Assembly (NCBI GenBank): GCA_030529125.1
Contig: JAUMXP010000069.1
Coordinates: 3,105 to 8,480, forward strand
Source of the DNA: Eubacteriales bacterium
Lineage (GTDB): Bacteria > Bacillota > Clostridia > Oscillospirales > Acutalibacteraceae
Reading direction: 5' to 3'
Length of the DNA: 5,376 bases
Below the pieces are notes generated by a model. That model saw only the letters and a program-made list of their open reading frames with translations, was not told where the DNA came from and did not search any database. Shown in pieces: positions 1-5,376 of this stretch. Each line of letters starts with the position of its first letter. Positions within the stretch are counted from its first letter, which is position 1. Position numbers and translations under genes: made by a program.

Positions 1-56
1 ATATACTCCTTAATCGTTTTTATATATAATAATACAAAAAAATCCAAAAATAATTC

Positions 57-85
57 TTGACAAACATAATAAAAGAATATATAAT
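57..85 (+). promoter_or_regulatory. SigA-type promoter of the infC operon
   Basis: A perfect -35 box TTGACA (57-62) and a perfect -10 box TATAAT (80-85) are separated by exactly 17 nt of AT-rich sequence. This is the consensus for the housekeeping sigma factor (SigA/sigma-70). Transcription would start near position 92, about 160 nt before the infC start codon, which leaves room for the structured leader. The region upstream (1-56) is AT-rich with A and T runs that could act as an UP-like element, but I see no gene or operator in it. Confidence 0.9.
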
Positions 86-134
86 ACACAAGAACAATAA
101 AGCAAAGCAGAAATGCTTTCACCTGTGGGGTGTC

Positions 135-198
135 GTCTGCACGGGTCAATACCTTTCTTACAGCTATTACTGTAATTGATTTGTATTGCCATGCGGAC
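135..198 (+). promoter_or_regulatory. Candidate antiterminator long-range pairing in the infC leader
   Basis: GTCTGCA (135-141) can pair with TGCGGAC (192-198) over 7 bp including one G-U. After one C-A mismatch, GG (143-144) can pair with CC (189-190). The downstream strand is the 5' arm of the terminator hairpin, and the upstream strand overlaps the 3' arm of hairpin 2 (140-146). The pairing therefore excludes both hairpin 2 and the terminator. The predicted logic is that long-range pairing permits readthrough, whereas stabilising hairpin 2 (for example by bound L20) frees the terminator. Part of the pairing could instead form a pseudoknot with the hairpin 2 loop. The base pairing is seen; the switching role is inferred. 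Confidence 0.5.
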
Positions 199-227
199 AG
201 AAGTATTTCTGTTCGCATTTATTATTT
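191..227 (+). terminator. Leader attenuator (intrinsic terminator) upstream of infC
   Basis: Positions 191-202 pair with 207-218 over 12 bp, including one G-U (196-213), around the 4-nt loop GTAT. The 3' arm runs directly into the T-rich tract TTTATTATTT (218-227). A stem followed by U-rich RNA is the form of an intrinsic terminator. The U tract is interrupted by A residues, so termination may be partial, as expected for a regulated attenuator. A weak AT-only stem TTATTA/TAATAA (219-224 with 231-236) overlaps the tract. Confidence 0.72.
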
Positions 228-240
228 GTATAATAACTTT

Positions 241-247
241 GGAGGTG
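241..247 (+). promoter_or_regulatory. Ribosome binding site that fixes the ATA start of infC
   Basis: GGAGGTG is a near-perfect Shine-Dalgarno. Its GGAGG core ends 8 nt before the ATA at 254, nearly the same spacing as at rpmI (8 nt) and rplT (9 nt). No ATG, GTG or TTG lies at a usable distance: the in-frame GTG at 245 sits inside the Shine-Dalgarno itself, and the next in-frame ATG (341) falls well inside the IF3 N-domain. Confidence 0.85.
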
Positions 248-253
248 CTTACC

Positions 254-772
254 ATAGGCACAAAGGAAATTCAGATCAACGAAGAAATTCGTGATAAAGA
301 ATTACGTATCATAGGAGAAGACGGCGCTCAGCTCGGTATTATGAGTGCTACACAGGCGCTCGAAATCGCTGCTGAGAAAAATCTTGATCTTGTTAAGATT
401 GCTCCTCAGGCTACACCGCCAGTCTGTAAGATTATGGACTACGGCAAATATCGCTTCGAACAGGCTAAGAGAGAAAAAGAAGCCAGAAAAAATCAGCATG
501 TAGTTAATATTAAAGAAATCAAGCTTTCTCTTAATATCGATACTCATGATTTTAACACTAAGCTCAAAAATGCTCATAAGTTCTTTGCTCATGGCGATAA
601 AGTCAAAGTTTCTATCAGATTCAGAGGTAGAGAAATGGGCCACGCAGAATATGGCTATGATACAATGCAGAAATTCGCTGAGGCTTGTCAGGAAGTGGCT
701 AATATCGAAAAGCCAGCTAAGCTTGAAGGTCGTCAGATGCTCATGTTCCTTGCACCAAAGTCAGGAAAGTAA
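254..772 (+). CDS. infC: Translation initiation factor IF-3, ATA start
   Basis: IF3 binds the 30S subunit, keeps it apart from 50S, and proofreads the initiator tRNA and start codon. The product is 172 aa, normal for the family. The N-terminal domain (about 1-78) carries the typical INEEIRDKELRIIGEDG block (8-24) and LGIMS. A basic helical linker follows (KYRFEQAKREKEARKN, 65-80). The C-terminal domain (about 84-172) has IKEIKLSLNID, KFFAHGDKVKVSIRFRGREM and EGRQMLMFLAPK. The start is called at ATA (254) because homology begins there and a strong Shine-Dalgarno lies 8 nt upstream. The frame is open back to a TTG at 176, but that stretch encodes a hydrophobic peptide unlike IF3 and crosses the terminator hairpin. 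Rare starts on infC (AUU in E. coli) are known to allow IF3 self-repression; the same is inferred here. It is the first gene of infC-rpmI-rplT. Confidence 0.95.
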   Translation: MGTKEIQINEEIRDKELRIIGEDGAQLGIMSATQALEIAAEKNLDLVKIAPQATPPVCKIMDYGKYRFEQAKREKEARKNQHVVNIKEIKLSLNIDTHDFNTKLKNAHKFFAHGDKVKVSIRFRGREMGHAEYGYDTMQKFAEACQEVANIEKPAKLEGRQMLMFLAPKSGK

Positions 773-790
773 TTAAAGGAGGACACTACT

Positions 791-988
791 ATGCCTAAAA
801 TTAAAACACACAGCGGAGCTAAAAAGCGTTTCAAACTTTCTAAGAACGGTAAGGTTATCCGCGCTCATGCTAACAAAAGACACATTCTGAACAAAAAGAC
901 AACTAAGCGCAAGAGAGGCTTGAGACAGAACGTTGTTGCTGATAAGACAAATGTAGCACAGGTTAAGCGCTTAATCCCTTACAAATAA
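791..988 (+). CDS. rpmI: 50S ribosomal protein L35 (bL35)
   Basis: This small, highly basic protein of the large ribosomal subunit is 65 aa, the usual length. The family start MPKIKTHSGAKKRFK (1-15) is present. It is followed by the lysine- and arginine-rich core with NKRHILNKKTTKRKRGLR (28-45) and a C-terminal VKRLIPYK. L35 binds 23S rRNA. A strong AAAGGAGG (775-782) sits 8 nt before the ATG, 18 nt after the infC stop. It lies between infC and rplT in the conserved operon and is presumably controlled with them by the leader and by L20. Nothing is unusual in length or sequence. Confidence 0.98.
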   Translation: MPKIKTHSGAKKRFKLSKNGKVIRAHANKRHILNKKTTKRKRGLRQNVVADKTNVAQVKRLIPYK

Positions 989-1024
989 TCGCTTATTCAT
1001 TCTAAAATTCGGAGGTAACATATA

Positions 1025-1375
1025 ATGGCACGTATTAAAGGCGCGATGATGACTCGCAAAAGAAGAAAAAAGACATTAAAACTTGCTAAAGGTTATTTTG
1101 GTGCTAAGAGTAAGCACTTTAAGATGGCTAAACAGGCTGTAATGAAGTCTGGCAATTATGCATACATCGGTCGTAAGCAGAAGAAGAGAGATTTCAGAAG
1201 ACTCTGGATTACTCGTATCTCAGCTGCTTGCAAAGCTAACGGCACAAACTATTCAACATTCATGAATGGTCTTAAAAAAGCTGGTATTACACTTAACCGT
1301 AAGATGCTTTCAGAGATCGCAATCGCTGATCCTGCTGCATTCACAGCTTTAGTTGAACAGGCTACAAAAGCATAA
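1025..1375 (+). CDS. rplT: 50S ribosomal protein L20 (bL20)
   Basis: L20 is an early-binding 23S rRNA protein needed for large-subunit assembly, and in characterised bacteria it represses its own operon by binding mRNA. The 116-aa product has the family length. It shows the basic N-terminal extension MARIKGAMMTRKRRKK (1-16), then LKLAKGYFGAKSKHFK (18-33), the QAVMKSGNYAYIGRKQKKRD region (37-56), RRLWITRI (58-65) and a C-terminal domain with NGLKKAGITLNRKMLSEIA. Residues 7-9 read AMM where family members I recall have a glycine-containing variant. GGAGG (1011-1015) lies 9 nt before the ATG. This is the last gene of the operon: a strong terminator begins 13 nt after its stop. It is the expected regulator of the leader at 92-253. 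Confidence 0.98.
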   Translation: MARIKGAMMTRKRRKKTLKLAKGYFGAKSKHFKMAKQAVMKSGNYAYIGRKQKKRDFRRLWITRISAACKANGTNYSTFMNGLKKAGITLNRKMLSEIAIADPAAFTALVEQATKA

Positions 1376-1387
1376 AAAGCTATAACT

Positions 1388-1420
1388 GCGTTTGGGGTTT
1401 AACCCCAAACGCTTTTGCTT
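1388..1420 (+). terminator. Intrinsic terminator after rplT
   Basis: GCGTTTGGGG (1388-1397) pairs perfectly with CCCCAAACGC (1403-1412) over 10 bp around a TTTAA loop. TTTTGCTT follows (1413-1420). The strong stem directly downstream of rplT marks the end of the ribosomal operon. The U tract is short and broken by GC, so some readthrough into the methyltransferase gene at 1440 is plausible. Confidence 0.88.
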
Positions 1421-1439
1421 ATTATACAGGAATTCTTTT

Positions 1440-2225
1440 ATGGACATAATTTATAGTAAAGATAACAATACAATCAAATATATTTCTAAGCTTTTATCAA
1501 GCGCAAAATTCAGACGTGAAGAACAGCGTTTTGTTATTGAAGGCGTGCGTCTGTGCGAAGAAGCTGTTAAAAACGAGTGCGTAGTAGACTATCTGCTATA
1601 TTCTAAAACAGCGTCTGATAAGTATAGCGACCTTATTTCTCAGCTTGAAAATAAGGCTAAACACACATTTTGTGTTGATAATCGCATATTTTGTGCTTTG
1701 TCAGATACGAAAACACCACAGGGTGTGCTTTGCGTTGTAAAAACACTTGACAAAAATATACACTTTGATAAAATTAAAAAGAATGGAATAATATTGGCTC
1801 TTGAAAATATTCAGGATCCGTCTAACCTCGGGACAATGCTGAGAACTGCCGACGCCTTAGGCGTTAGTTCTGTTGTGTTGTCCGCTTCGTGCTGTGATAT
1901 TTATTCACCAAAGGTAGTCAGAGGCAGTATGGGTGCTGTGTTCAGGATACCTGTATGTATTACAGACGATCTAAAATCTTTTATCAGTGATTTCAATAAC
2001 TTTGGTACATCATACGCTTGTGTTTTAGATGATACTGCTGTTACGTTGGATAAGGTGGAGTTTAAAGCTCCGGTGCTTTCTGTTATTGGTAACGAGGGTA
2101 ACGGTATTACTGATGAGATTATAAGTGTATGTACACATAAGCTGTATATACCTATGAAAAACAACGCTGAATCACTTAATGCTGCAGTTGCTGCCAGCAT
2201 TATTATGTGGGAAATGATTAAATGA
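1440..2225 (+). CDS. TrmH/SpoU-family RNA 2'-O-ribose methyltransferase (YsgA/RlmP-like)
   Basis: This is a 261-aa SPOUT-class enzyme predicted to transfer a methyl group from S-adenosylmethionine to a ribose 2'-OH in rRNA or tRNA. Residues about 28-100 form the SpoU substrate-binding domain (QRFVIEGVRLCEEA; TPQGVLCVV). The knotted catalytic domain follows with all three motifs. Motif 1 is ENIQDPSNLGTMLRTADALG (122-141), including N129 and catalytic-type R135. Motif 2 is IGNEGNGI (216-223). Motif 3 is IPMKNNAESLNAAVAA (237-252). The ATG at 1440 is preferred because AGGA (1428-1431) lies 8 nt upstream; the in-frame TTG at 1392 is inside the rplT terminator. Domain layout fits B. subtilis YsgA, described as RlmP (23S rRNA Gm2553), but RlmB- or TrmH-type relatives share it. 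Exact substrate is therefore uncertain. The stop overlaps the dprA start. Confidence 0.92.
   Translation: MDIIYSKDNNTIKYISKLLSSAKFRREEQRFVIEGVRLCEEAVKNECVVDYLLYSKTASDKYSDLISQLENKAKHTFCVDNRIFCALSDTKTPQGVLCVVKTLDKNIHFDKIKKNGIILALENIQDPSNLGTMLRTADALGVSSVVLSASCCDIYSPKVVRGSMGAVFRIPVCITDDLKSFISDFNNFGTSYACVLDDTAVTLDKVEFKAPVLSVIGNEGNGITDEIISVCTHKLYIPMKNNAESLNAAVAASIIMWEMIK
2207..2225 (+). promoter_or_regulatory. ATGA stop/start overlap with weak ribosome site for dprA
   Basis: The methyltransferase stop TGA (2223-2225) overlaps the dprA ATG (2222-2224) as ATGA. The only Shine-Dalgarno-like sequence just upstream is the purine run GTGGGA near 2207-2212, much weaker than the GGAGG sites elsewhere in this window. 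This suggests dprA is translated mainly by reinitiation after the upstream gene. The overlap is seen; coupling is inferred. Confidence 0.7.
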
Positions 2226-3361
2226 CAAACACCACTAAGTATTGGATATGGCTTTCTTTGAGCATCGGCACAAACAATAAAAAGCAAAAGAGAGTTTTTG
2301 AAACTTATGACAGTATAATTGATTTTTATAGCGGCGGAATCTATGAATGGAGATTGAGCGGTATTTTCTCTGAAAAAGAGATTAATTCGCTTATATCTAC
2401 CAAACTTTCTGATGCGCAGGAAGTTATAGATAAATGCAAGAAGTTAGGCTTTGACATCATCTGTTTTGATGATAGTAATTATCCGTCTAAACTCCTTAAT
2501 ATTCCTGATCCGCCTTGTGTACTATACGTATGGGGTAAACTGCCTGATGTTGATCATAGACTTAGCATAGCTATGGTTGGTACACGTAGTGCTACTCAGT
2601 ATGGTGTTATGACTTCTCATGTTCTGTCAGCAAGTTTATCTAAACTTGGTGTTGTAGTTGTCAGCGGTGGTGCTCAGGGTATTGATACTGCATCTCATTT
2701 AGGCGTGCTCGAAGCATCAGGCGCTACTATATGCGTACTAGGTTGCGGCATTGACTATAAATATCTTATGTCTAACGCATCTCTTCGCAAAAACATATCA
2801 AGCACTGGTGCGGTTATATCTGAATATCCACCGGGAACTAAATCGTATCCGTCTAATTTTCCGGTCAGAAACAGGATTATCTCAGGTTTATCCGATGGTG
2901 TTATAGTTGTTGAAGCTGACCTGAAGAGCGGTTCGCTTATCACTGTTAATCATGCACTGGAACAGGGCAGAGAAGTGTTCGCTGTTATGGGTAACATCAA
3001 CTCGCGCTATTCAAGCGGCACTAATAAAATGATCAAAGACGGAGCAATTCCTGTAACATCCTATATGGACGTTATAGAAGCTTTTCCTCAGTATAAAATT
3101 AAATCTGATGATGTAAACATTGAACTTTCAGGTCAGAATAACACTGAGCTAAATAATGCTCCTGTTTTGCACAAAGATAACCTGAATTTATCACAGACGG
3201 TTGAGCGTATCTATCGTTGTATCGGTAACGAACCGATTCATATTGATGAGATAGTAGCTAAAACCGATTTGCCTGTCAGCAAGGTTTTGCAATCGCTGAC
3301 AGAACTAGAATTACTTTCGCTTATTTCTTGCCAACAAGGCAGATTATATAAATTAGCTTGA
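2222..3361 (+). CDS. dprA: DNA-processing protein DprA (Smf)
   Basis: DprA protects incoming single-stranded DNA in natural transformation and loads RecA on it. The 379-aa product has a divergent N-terminal SAM/HhH-like region (about 1-85). The extended Rossmann-fold core (about 86-290) carries YP (87-88), DPPCVLYVWG, MVGTR (118-122), SGGAQGID (148-155), the SEYPPG turn (200-205), FPVRNRIISGLSDGVIVVEA (213-232) and SGSLIT (236-241). After a polar linker (about 295-323) comes a C-terminal winged-helix-like domain (about 324-379) ending GRLYKLA, as in many DprA proteins. Where homologues usually have a YP..N..L segment after GCGID, this protein reads YLMSNASL, a small divergence. It overlaps the methyltransferase gene by ATGA and precedes topA by 18 nt; dprA-topA adjacency is common in Firmicutes. 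It is widespread also in species not known to be competent, so competence cannot be concluded. Confidence 0.95.
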   Translation: MTNTTKYWIWLSLSIGTNNKKQKRVFETYDSIIDFYSGGIYEWRLSGIFSEKEINSLISTKLSDAQEVIDKCKKLGFDIICFDDSNYPSKLLNIPDPPCVLYVWGKLPDVDHRLSIAMVGTRSATQYGVMTSHVLSASLSKLGVVVVSGGAQGIDTASHLGVLEASGATICVLGCGIDYKYLMSNASLRKNISSTGAVISEYPPGTKSYPSNFPVRNRIISGLSDGVIVVEADLKSGSLITVNHALEQGREVFAVMGNINSRYSSGTNKMIKDGAIPVTSYMDVIEAFPQYKIKSDDVNIELSGQNNTELNNAPVLHKDNLNLSQTVERIYRCIGNEPIHIDEIVAKTDLPVSKVLQSLTELELLSLISCQQGRLYKLA

Positions 3362-3379
3362 TTTTTTAGGAGGACAAAA

Positions 3380-5376
3380 ATGTCTAATCTTGTTATCGTT
3401 GAGTCTCCAGCTAAAGCAAAGACTATCAAAAAATATCTTGGTAAGGACTTTGACGTTGTTGCGTCTATGGGTCATGTTAGAGATTTGCCATCTGCACGTC
3501 TGAGCGTTGACCTTAATAACGATTTTGCTCCAAGATATGAAATTATTAAAGGTAAAGAAAAACTCGTTGACGAGCTTATCGAGTTATCAAATAAAAGCGA
3601 CCATGTTTATCTCGCGACTGACCCTGATAGAGAGGGTGAAGCTATTTCATGGCATTTAGCGTATTTACTTAATCTTGACTTAGAGAAGAGTAATCGAGTT
3701 GAGTTTAACGAGATTACAAAAACAGGTATCGCTAACGGTATGTCTAATCCACGTTCTATCAATATTGACCTTGTAAATGCTCAGCAGGCTCGTCGTATTC
3801 TCGATAGAATTGTTGGCTATAAGCTCAGTCCGTTTGTATCACAGAAGATTCACAGAGGTCTGTCAGCTGGTCGTGTGCAGTCTGTTGCTGTACGTATAGT
3901 TGTTGACAGAGAGCTCGAAATCAGAGCTTTCACACCTGAAGAATATTGGAGCATCGACTCTAAACTAGTTGCTAAAGGTTCACGTAAGGCGTTCCCAGCA
4001 TCTCTTTATGGTGATGAAAACGGCAAAATTAAAATTACATGTAAAAAAGAAGCAGACAAGATTCTCTCTGATCTTGACGGTGCTGACTTTGTTATCAGCA
4101 AAGTAAAGAATTCAACCAGAAAGAAATCCCCGGCACCACCATTTATTACATCAACACTCCAGCAGGAAGCATCAAGAAAGCTCGGCTTCCAATCTAGAAA
4201 GACTATGAAAATTGCTCAGGAGCTCTACGAAGGTGTGGAAATCGAAGGTATCGGTGCTATCGGTCTTATCACATATATGCGTACTGACTCACTTAGAGTA
4301 TCTACTGATGCAGTTAATGAGGCTACTAAATATATCGGTGAGAATTTCGGTGATAAGTATTTACCATCAAAGCCTAGATTCTTCAAATCTCGTTCTAACG
4401 CTCAGGATGGTCACGAAGCTATCAGACCTTCAACACCATCTTTAGCTCCTATGAATATCAAATCCAGCTTATCATCTGACCAGTTTAAGCTATATAAACT
4501 TATCTGGGATAGATTTATGGCTTCACAGATGGCTGATTGTGTTCAGAAAACCACACAGGCTGACATTACAGCTAACGGTTATGTTTTCAAGGCATCAGGA
4601 TATAAAGTTGATTTTGATGGATTTACTGTACTTTATACTGAGAGCAAGGACGAAGCTCAGGAGAAAGAAACTCAGCTTCCACCACTTGAAAGCGGCACAG
4701 TTTGTAAAGTTAAAGAACTTTTACCAAACCAGCACTTTACACAGCCACCATCAAGATATACTGAAGCATCTTTGATCAAAGCTATGGAAGAATACGGCAT
4801 CGGCAGACCTTCTACTTACGCTGCTACAATTTCTACAATTACAGGCAGAGAGTATGTTAAGCGCGAAGGCAAGATGCTCGTGCCTACTGAGTTGGGCGAA
4901 ACTCTGGCTCAGCTTATGAAGGATCGTTTCCCTAAGATTGTTAATGTTAAGTTCACTGCTCAGATGGAACAGGATCTCGATACTGTTGAGAATGGCGATG
5001 TTGAGTGGGTTAATCTGCTTAACACATTCTATGTTGATTTTGAGAAGACTCTCAAAAAAGCTAAGAATGATATGGCTGGCGTTAAGCTCCAGCTCAAAGA
5101 AGACGAAACAGATATCATCTGTGAGAAGTGTGGCAAAAAGATGGTCGTTAAAGTTGGCCGTTATGGTAAGTTCATCGCTTGTCCGGGATATCCTGAATGT
5201 AAGAATGTTAAGAAATTTGTTGAAGAAGTCGGCACTGTTTGTCCTAAGTGTGGTGGCAACGTAATTATCAAACGCACTAAGAAAGGCAAAACTTTCTACG
5301 GATGCAGTAACTATCCAGCCTGCGACTTTGTATCTTGGTACGAGCCTGTTGCAGAAAAATGTCCTCAGTGCGGAGA
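3380..5376 (+). CDS. topA: DNA topoisomerase I (type IA), 3' end beyond window
   Basis: This enzyme relaxes negative supercoils by transient cleavage of one strand through a 5'-phosphotyrosine. The frame is open from the ATG at 3380 to the window edge: 665 codons plus 2 nt. The TOPRIM domain (about 1-115) has E8 in VIVESPAKAK and the metal-binding D81-x-D83-x-E85 in TDPDREGE. HRGLSAGRVQSVA begins at 158. The catalytic tyrosine is Y299 in GLITYMRTDS. DGHEAIRPS (343-351) and GIGRPSTYA (473-481) are further type IA signatures. The C-terminus has four-cysteine zinc ribbons: C581/C584/C601/C607, C621/C624/C642/C648, and a third opening with C661/C664 where the window ends. Bacterial TopA of this type is about 690-700 aa, so roughly 30-40 residues are missing. 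AGGAGG (3368-3373) lies 6 nt before the ATG, much stronger than the dprA site, allowing independent translation. Confidence 0.97.
   Translation, partial: MSNLVIVESPAKAKTIKKYLGKDFDVVASMGHVRDLPSARLSVDLNNDFAPRYEIIKGKEKLVDELIELSNKSDHVYLATDPDREGEAISWHLAYLLNLDLEKSNRVEFNEITKTGIANGMSNPRSINIDLVNAQQARRILDRIVGYKLSPFVSQKIHRGLSAGRVQSVAVRIVVDRELEIRAFTPEEYWSIDSKLVAKGSRKAFPASLYGDENGKIKITCKKEADKILSDLDGADFVISKVKNSTRKKSPAPPFITSTLQQEASRKLGFQSRKTMKIAQELYEGVEIEGIGAIGLITYMRTDSLRVSTDAVNEATKYIGENFGDKYLPSKPRFFKSRSNAQDGHEAIRPSTPSLAPMNIKSSLSSDQFKLYKLIWDRFMASQMADCVQKTTQADITANGYVFKASGYKVDFDGFTVLYTESKDEAQEKETQLPPLESGTVCKVKELLPNQHFTQPPSRYTEASLIKAMEEYGIGRPSTYAATISTITGREYVKREGKMLVPTELGETLAQLMKDRFPKIVNVKFTAQMEQDLDTVENGDVEWVNLLNTFYVDFEKTLKKAKNDMAGVKLQLKEDETDIICEKCGKKMVVKVGRYGKFIACPGYPECKNVKKFVEEVGTVCPKCGGNVIIKRTKKGKTFYGCSNYPACDFVSWYEPVAEKCPQCG

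Larger units (their letters stand above)
92..253 (+). ncRNA. L20-type leader RNA of the infC-rpmI-rplT operon (attenuator)
   Basis: This untranslated leader lies between the promoter and infC and folds into successive hairpins. Hairpin 1 is AAAGCA/TGCTTT (104-109 with 114-119) closed by a GAAA tetraloop. Hairpin 2 is ACCTGTG/CACGGGT (121-127 with 140-146), 7 bp with one G-U pair and a 12-nt G/U-rich loop. Hairpin 3 is TTACAG/CTGTAA (158-163 with 170-175). A 12-bp terminator-like hairpin follows at 191-218. In Bacillus subtilis the infC operon is known to be autoregulated by L20 through transcription attenuation in such a leader, and Rfam has a Firmicutes L20 leader family. Position, operon content and architecture fit that family. 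I could not run a covariance search, so membership is inferred. The start at 92 is estimated from the promoter. Confidence 0.78.

Noticed and set aside
25..30. Second TATAAT upstream of the main promoter
   Set aside because: No -35-like hexamer lies at the right distance (17 nt upstream falls on positions 2-7, TATACT). AT-rich sequence yields such matches by chance.
120..247. Sequestration of the infC ribosome site by CACCT (120-124) pairing with AGGTG (243-247)
   Set aside because: Only 5 bp over a long span, and CACCT is already used in hairpin 2. Too weak to claim translational control from sequence alone.
176..253. Upstream extension of infC to TTG 176 or ATG 191 in the same frame
   Set aside because: The extra residues are a hydrophobic peptide unlike IF3. 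The stretch crosses the terminator hairpin, ATG 191 is in its 5' arm, and neither start has a Shine-Dalgarno.
10..261. Minus-strand open frame of 83 codons over the leader
   Set aside because: It runs antisense across the promoter and leader, has low-complexity hydrophobic content, and matches no family I know. The region is better explained as regulatory RNA.
1392..1439. TTG start at 1392 for the methyltransferase
   Set aside because: It lies inside the rplT terminator stem without a ribosome site. The ATG at 1440 has AGGA 8 nt upstream and begins where the family N-terminus begins.
1901..2287. Minus-strand open frame of 128 codons
   Set aside because: It is a shadow of the methyltransferase and dprA genes, which show complete family motifs on the + strand. 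No recognisable domain is present.
4212..5264. Three + strand open frames of 77-108 codons in another frame of topA
   Set aside because: They lie wholly within topA, whose frame is unbroken with all motifs present. Their leucine/serine-rich products are typical of shifted reading of topA codons.
1..5376. Search for CRISPR arrays, transposon ends, tRNA genes or defence genes
   Set aside because: No regularly spaced repeats, terminal inverted repeats, tRNA-like cloverleaf or defence motifs were seen; nearly all of the window is accounted for by housekeeping genes.

Overview
The window is a compact translation and DNA-processing block, all on the + strand, from a low-to-moderate GC, Gram-positive-type genome. 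Strong GGAGG ribosome sites, a canonical SigA-type promoter, an infC-rpmI-rplT operon with a structured leader, and a dprA-topA pair all point to Firmicutes. The order rplT - TrmH-family methyltransferase - dprA - topA suggests Clostridia, perhaps an Oscillospiraceae/Ruminococcus relative. That placement is inference from gene order and base composition only.

Region 1 (1-253) is AT-rich and non-coding. It holds a textbook promoter (TTGACA, 17 nt, TATAAT at 57-85) and a roughly 160-nt 5' leader. The leader contains three small hairpins, then a 12-bp terminator-like hairpin at 191-218. A leader segment (135-141) can pair with the 5' arm of that terminator, giving an attenuator whose alternative folds exclude each other. 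This matches the position and logic of the L20-responsive infC leader of Firmicutes.

Region 2 (254-1375) encodes IF3 (infC), L35 (rpmI) and L20 (rplT), each with its own strong Shine-Dalgarno. IF3 appears to start at an ATA codon. The operon closes with a strong 10-bp GC-rich terminator hairpin at 1388-1412.

Region 3 (1440-5376) encodes a SPOUT (TrmH/SpoU) 2'-O-ribose RNA methyltransferase, resembling YsgA/RlmP, then DprA, then DNA topoisomerase I. The methyltransferase and dprA overlap by ATGA, and dprA and topA are 18 nt apart, so the three look co-transcribed. topA runs off the right edge after 665 codons, inside its third zinc ribbon.

All coding sequences look intact apart from the edge-truncated topA. 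I found no mobile element, CRISPR array, tRNA or rRNA, and no clear sign of an undescribed multi-gene system. The most interesting content is regulatory: the attenuator leader and the ATA start of infC, which together would give feedback by L20 at transcription and by IF3 at initiation.
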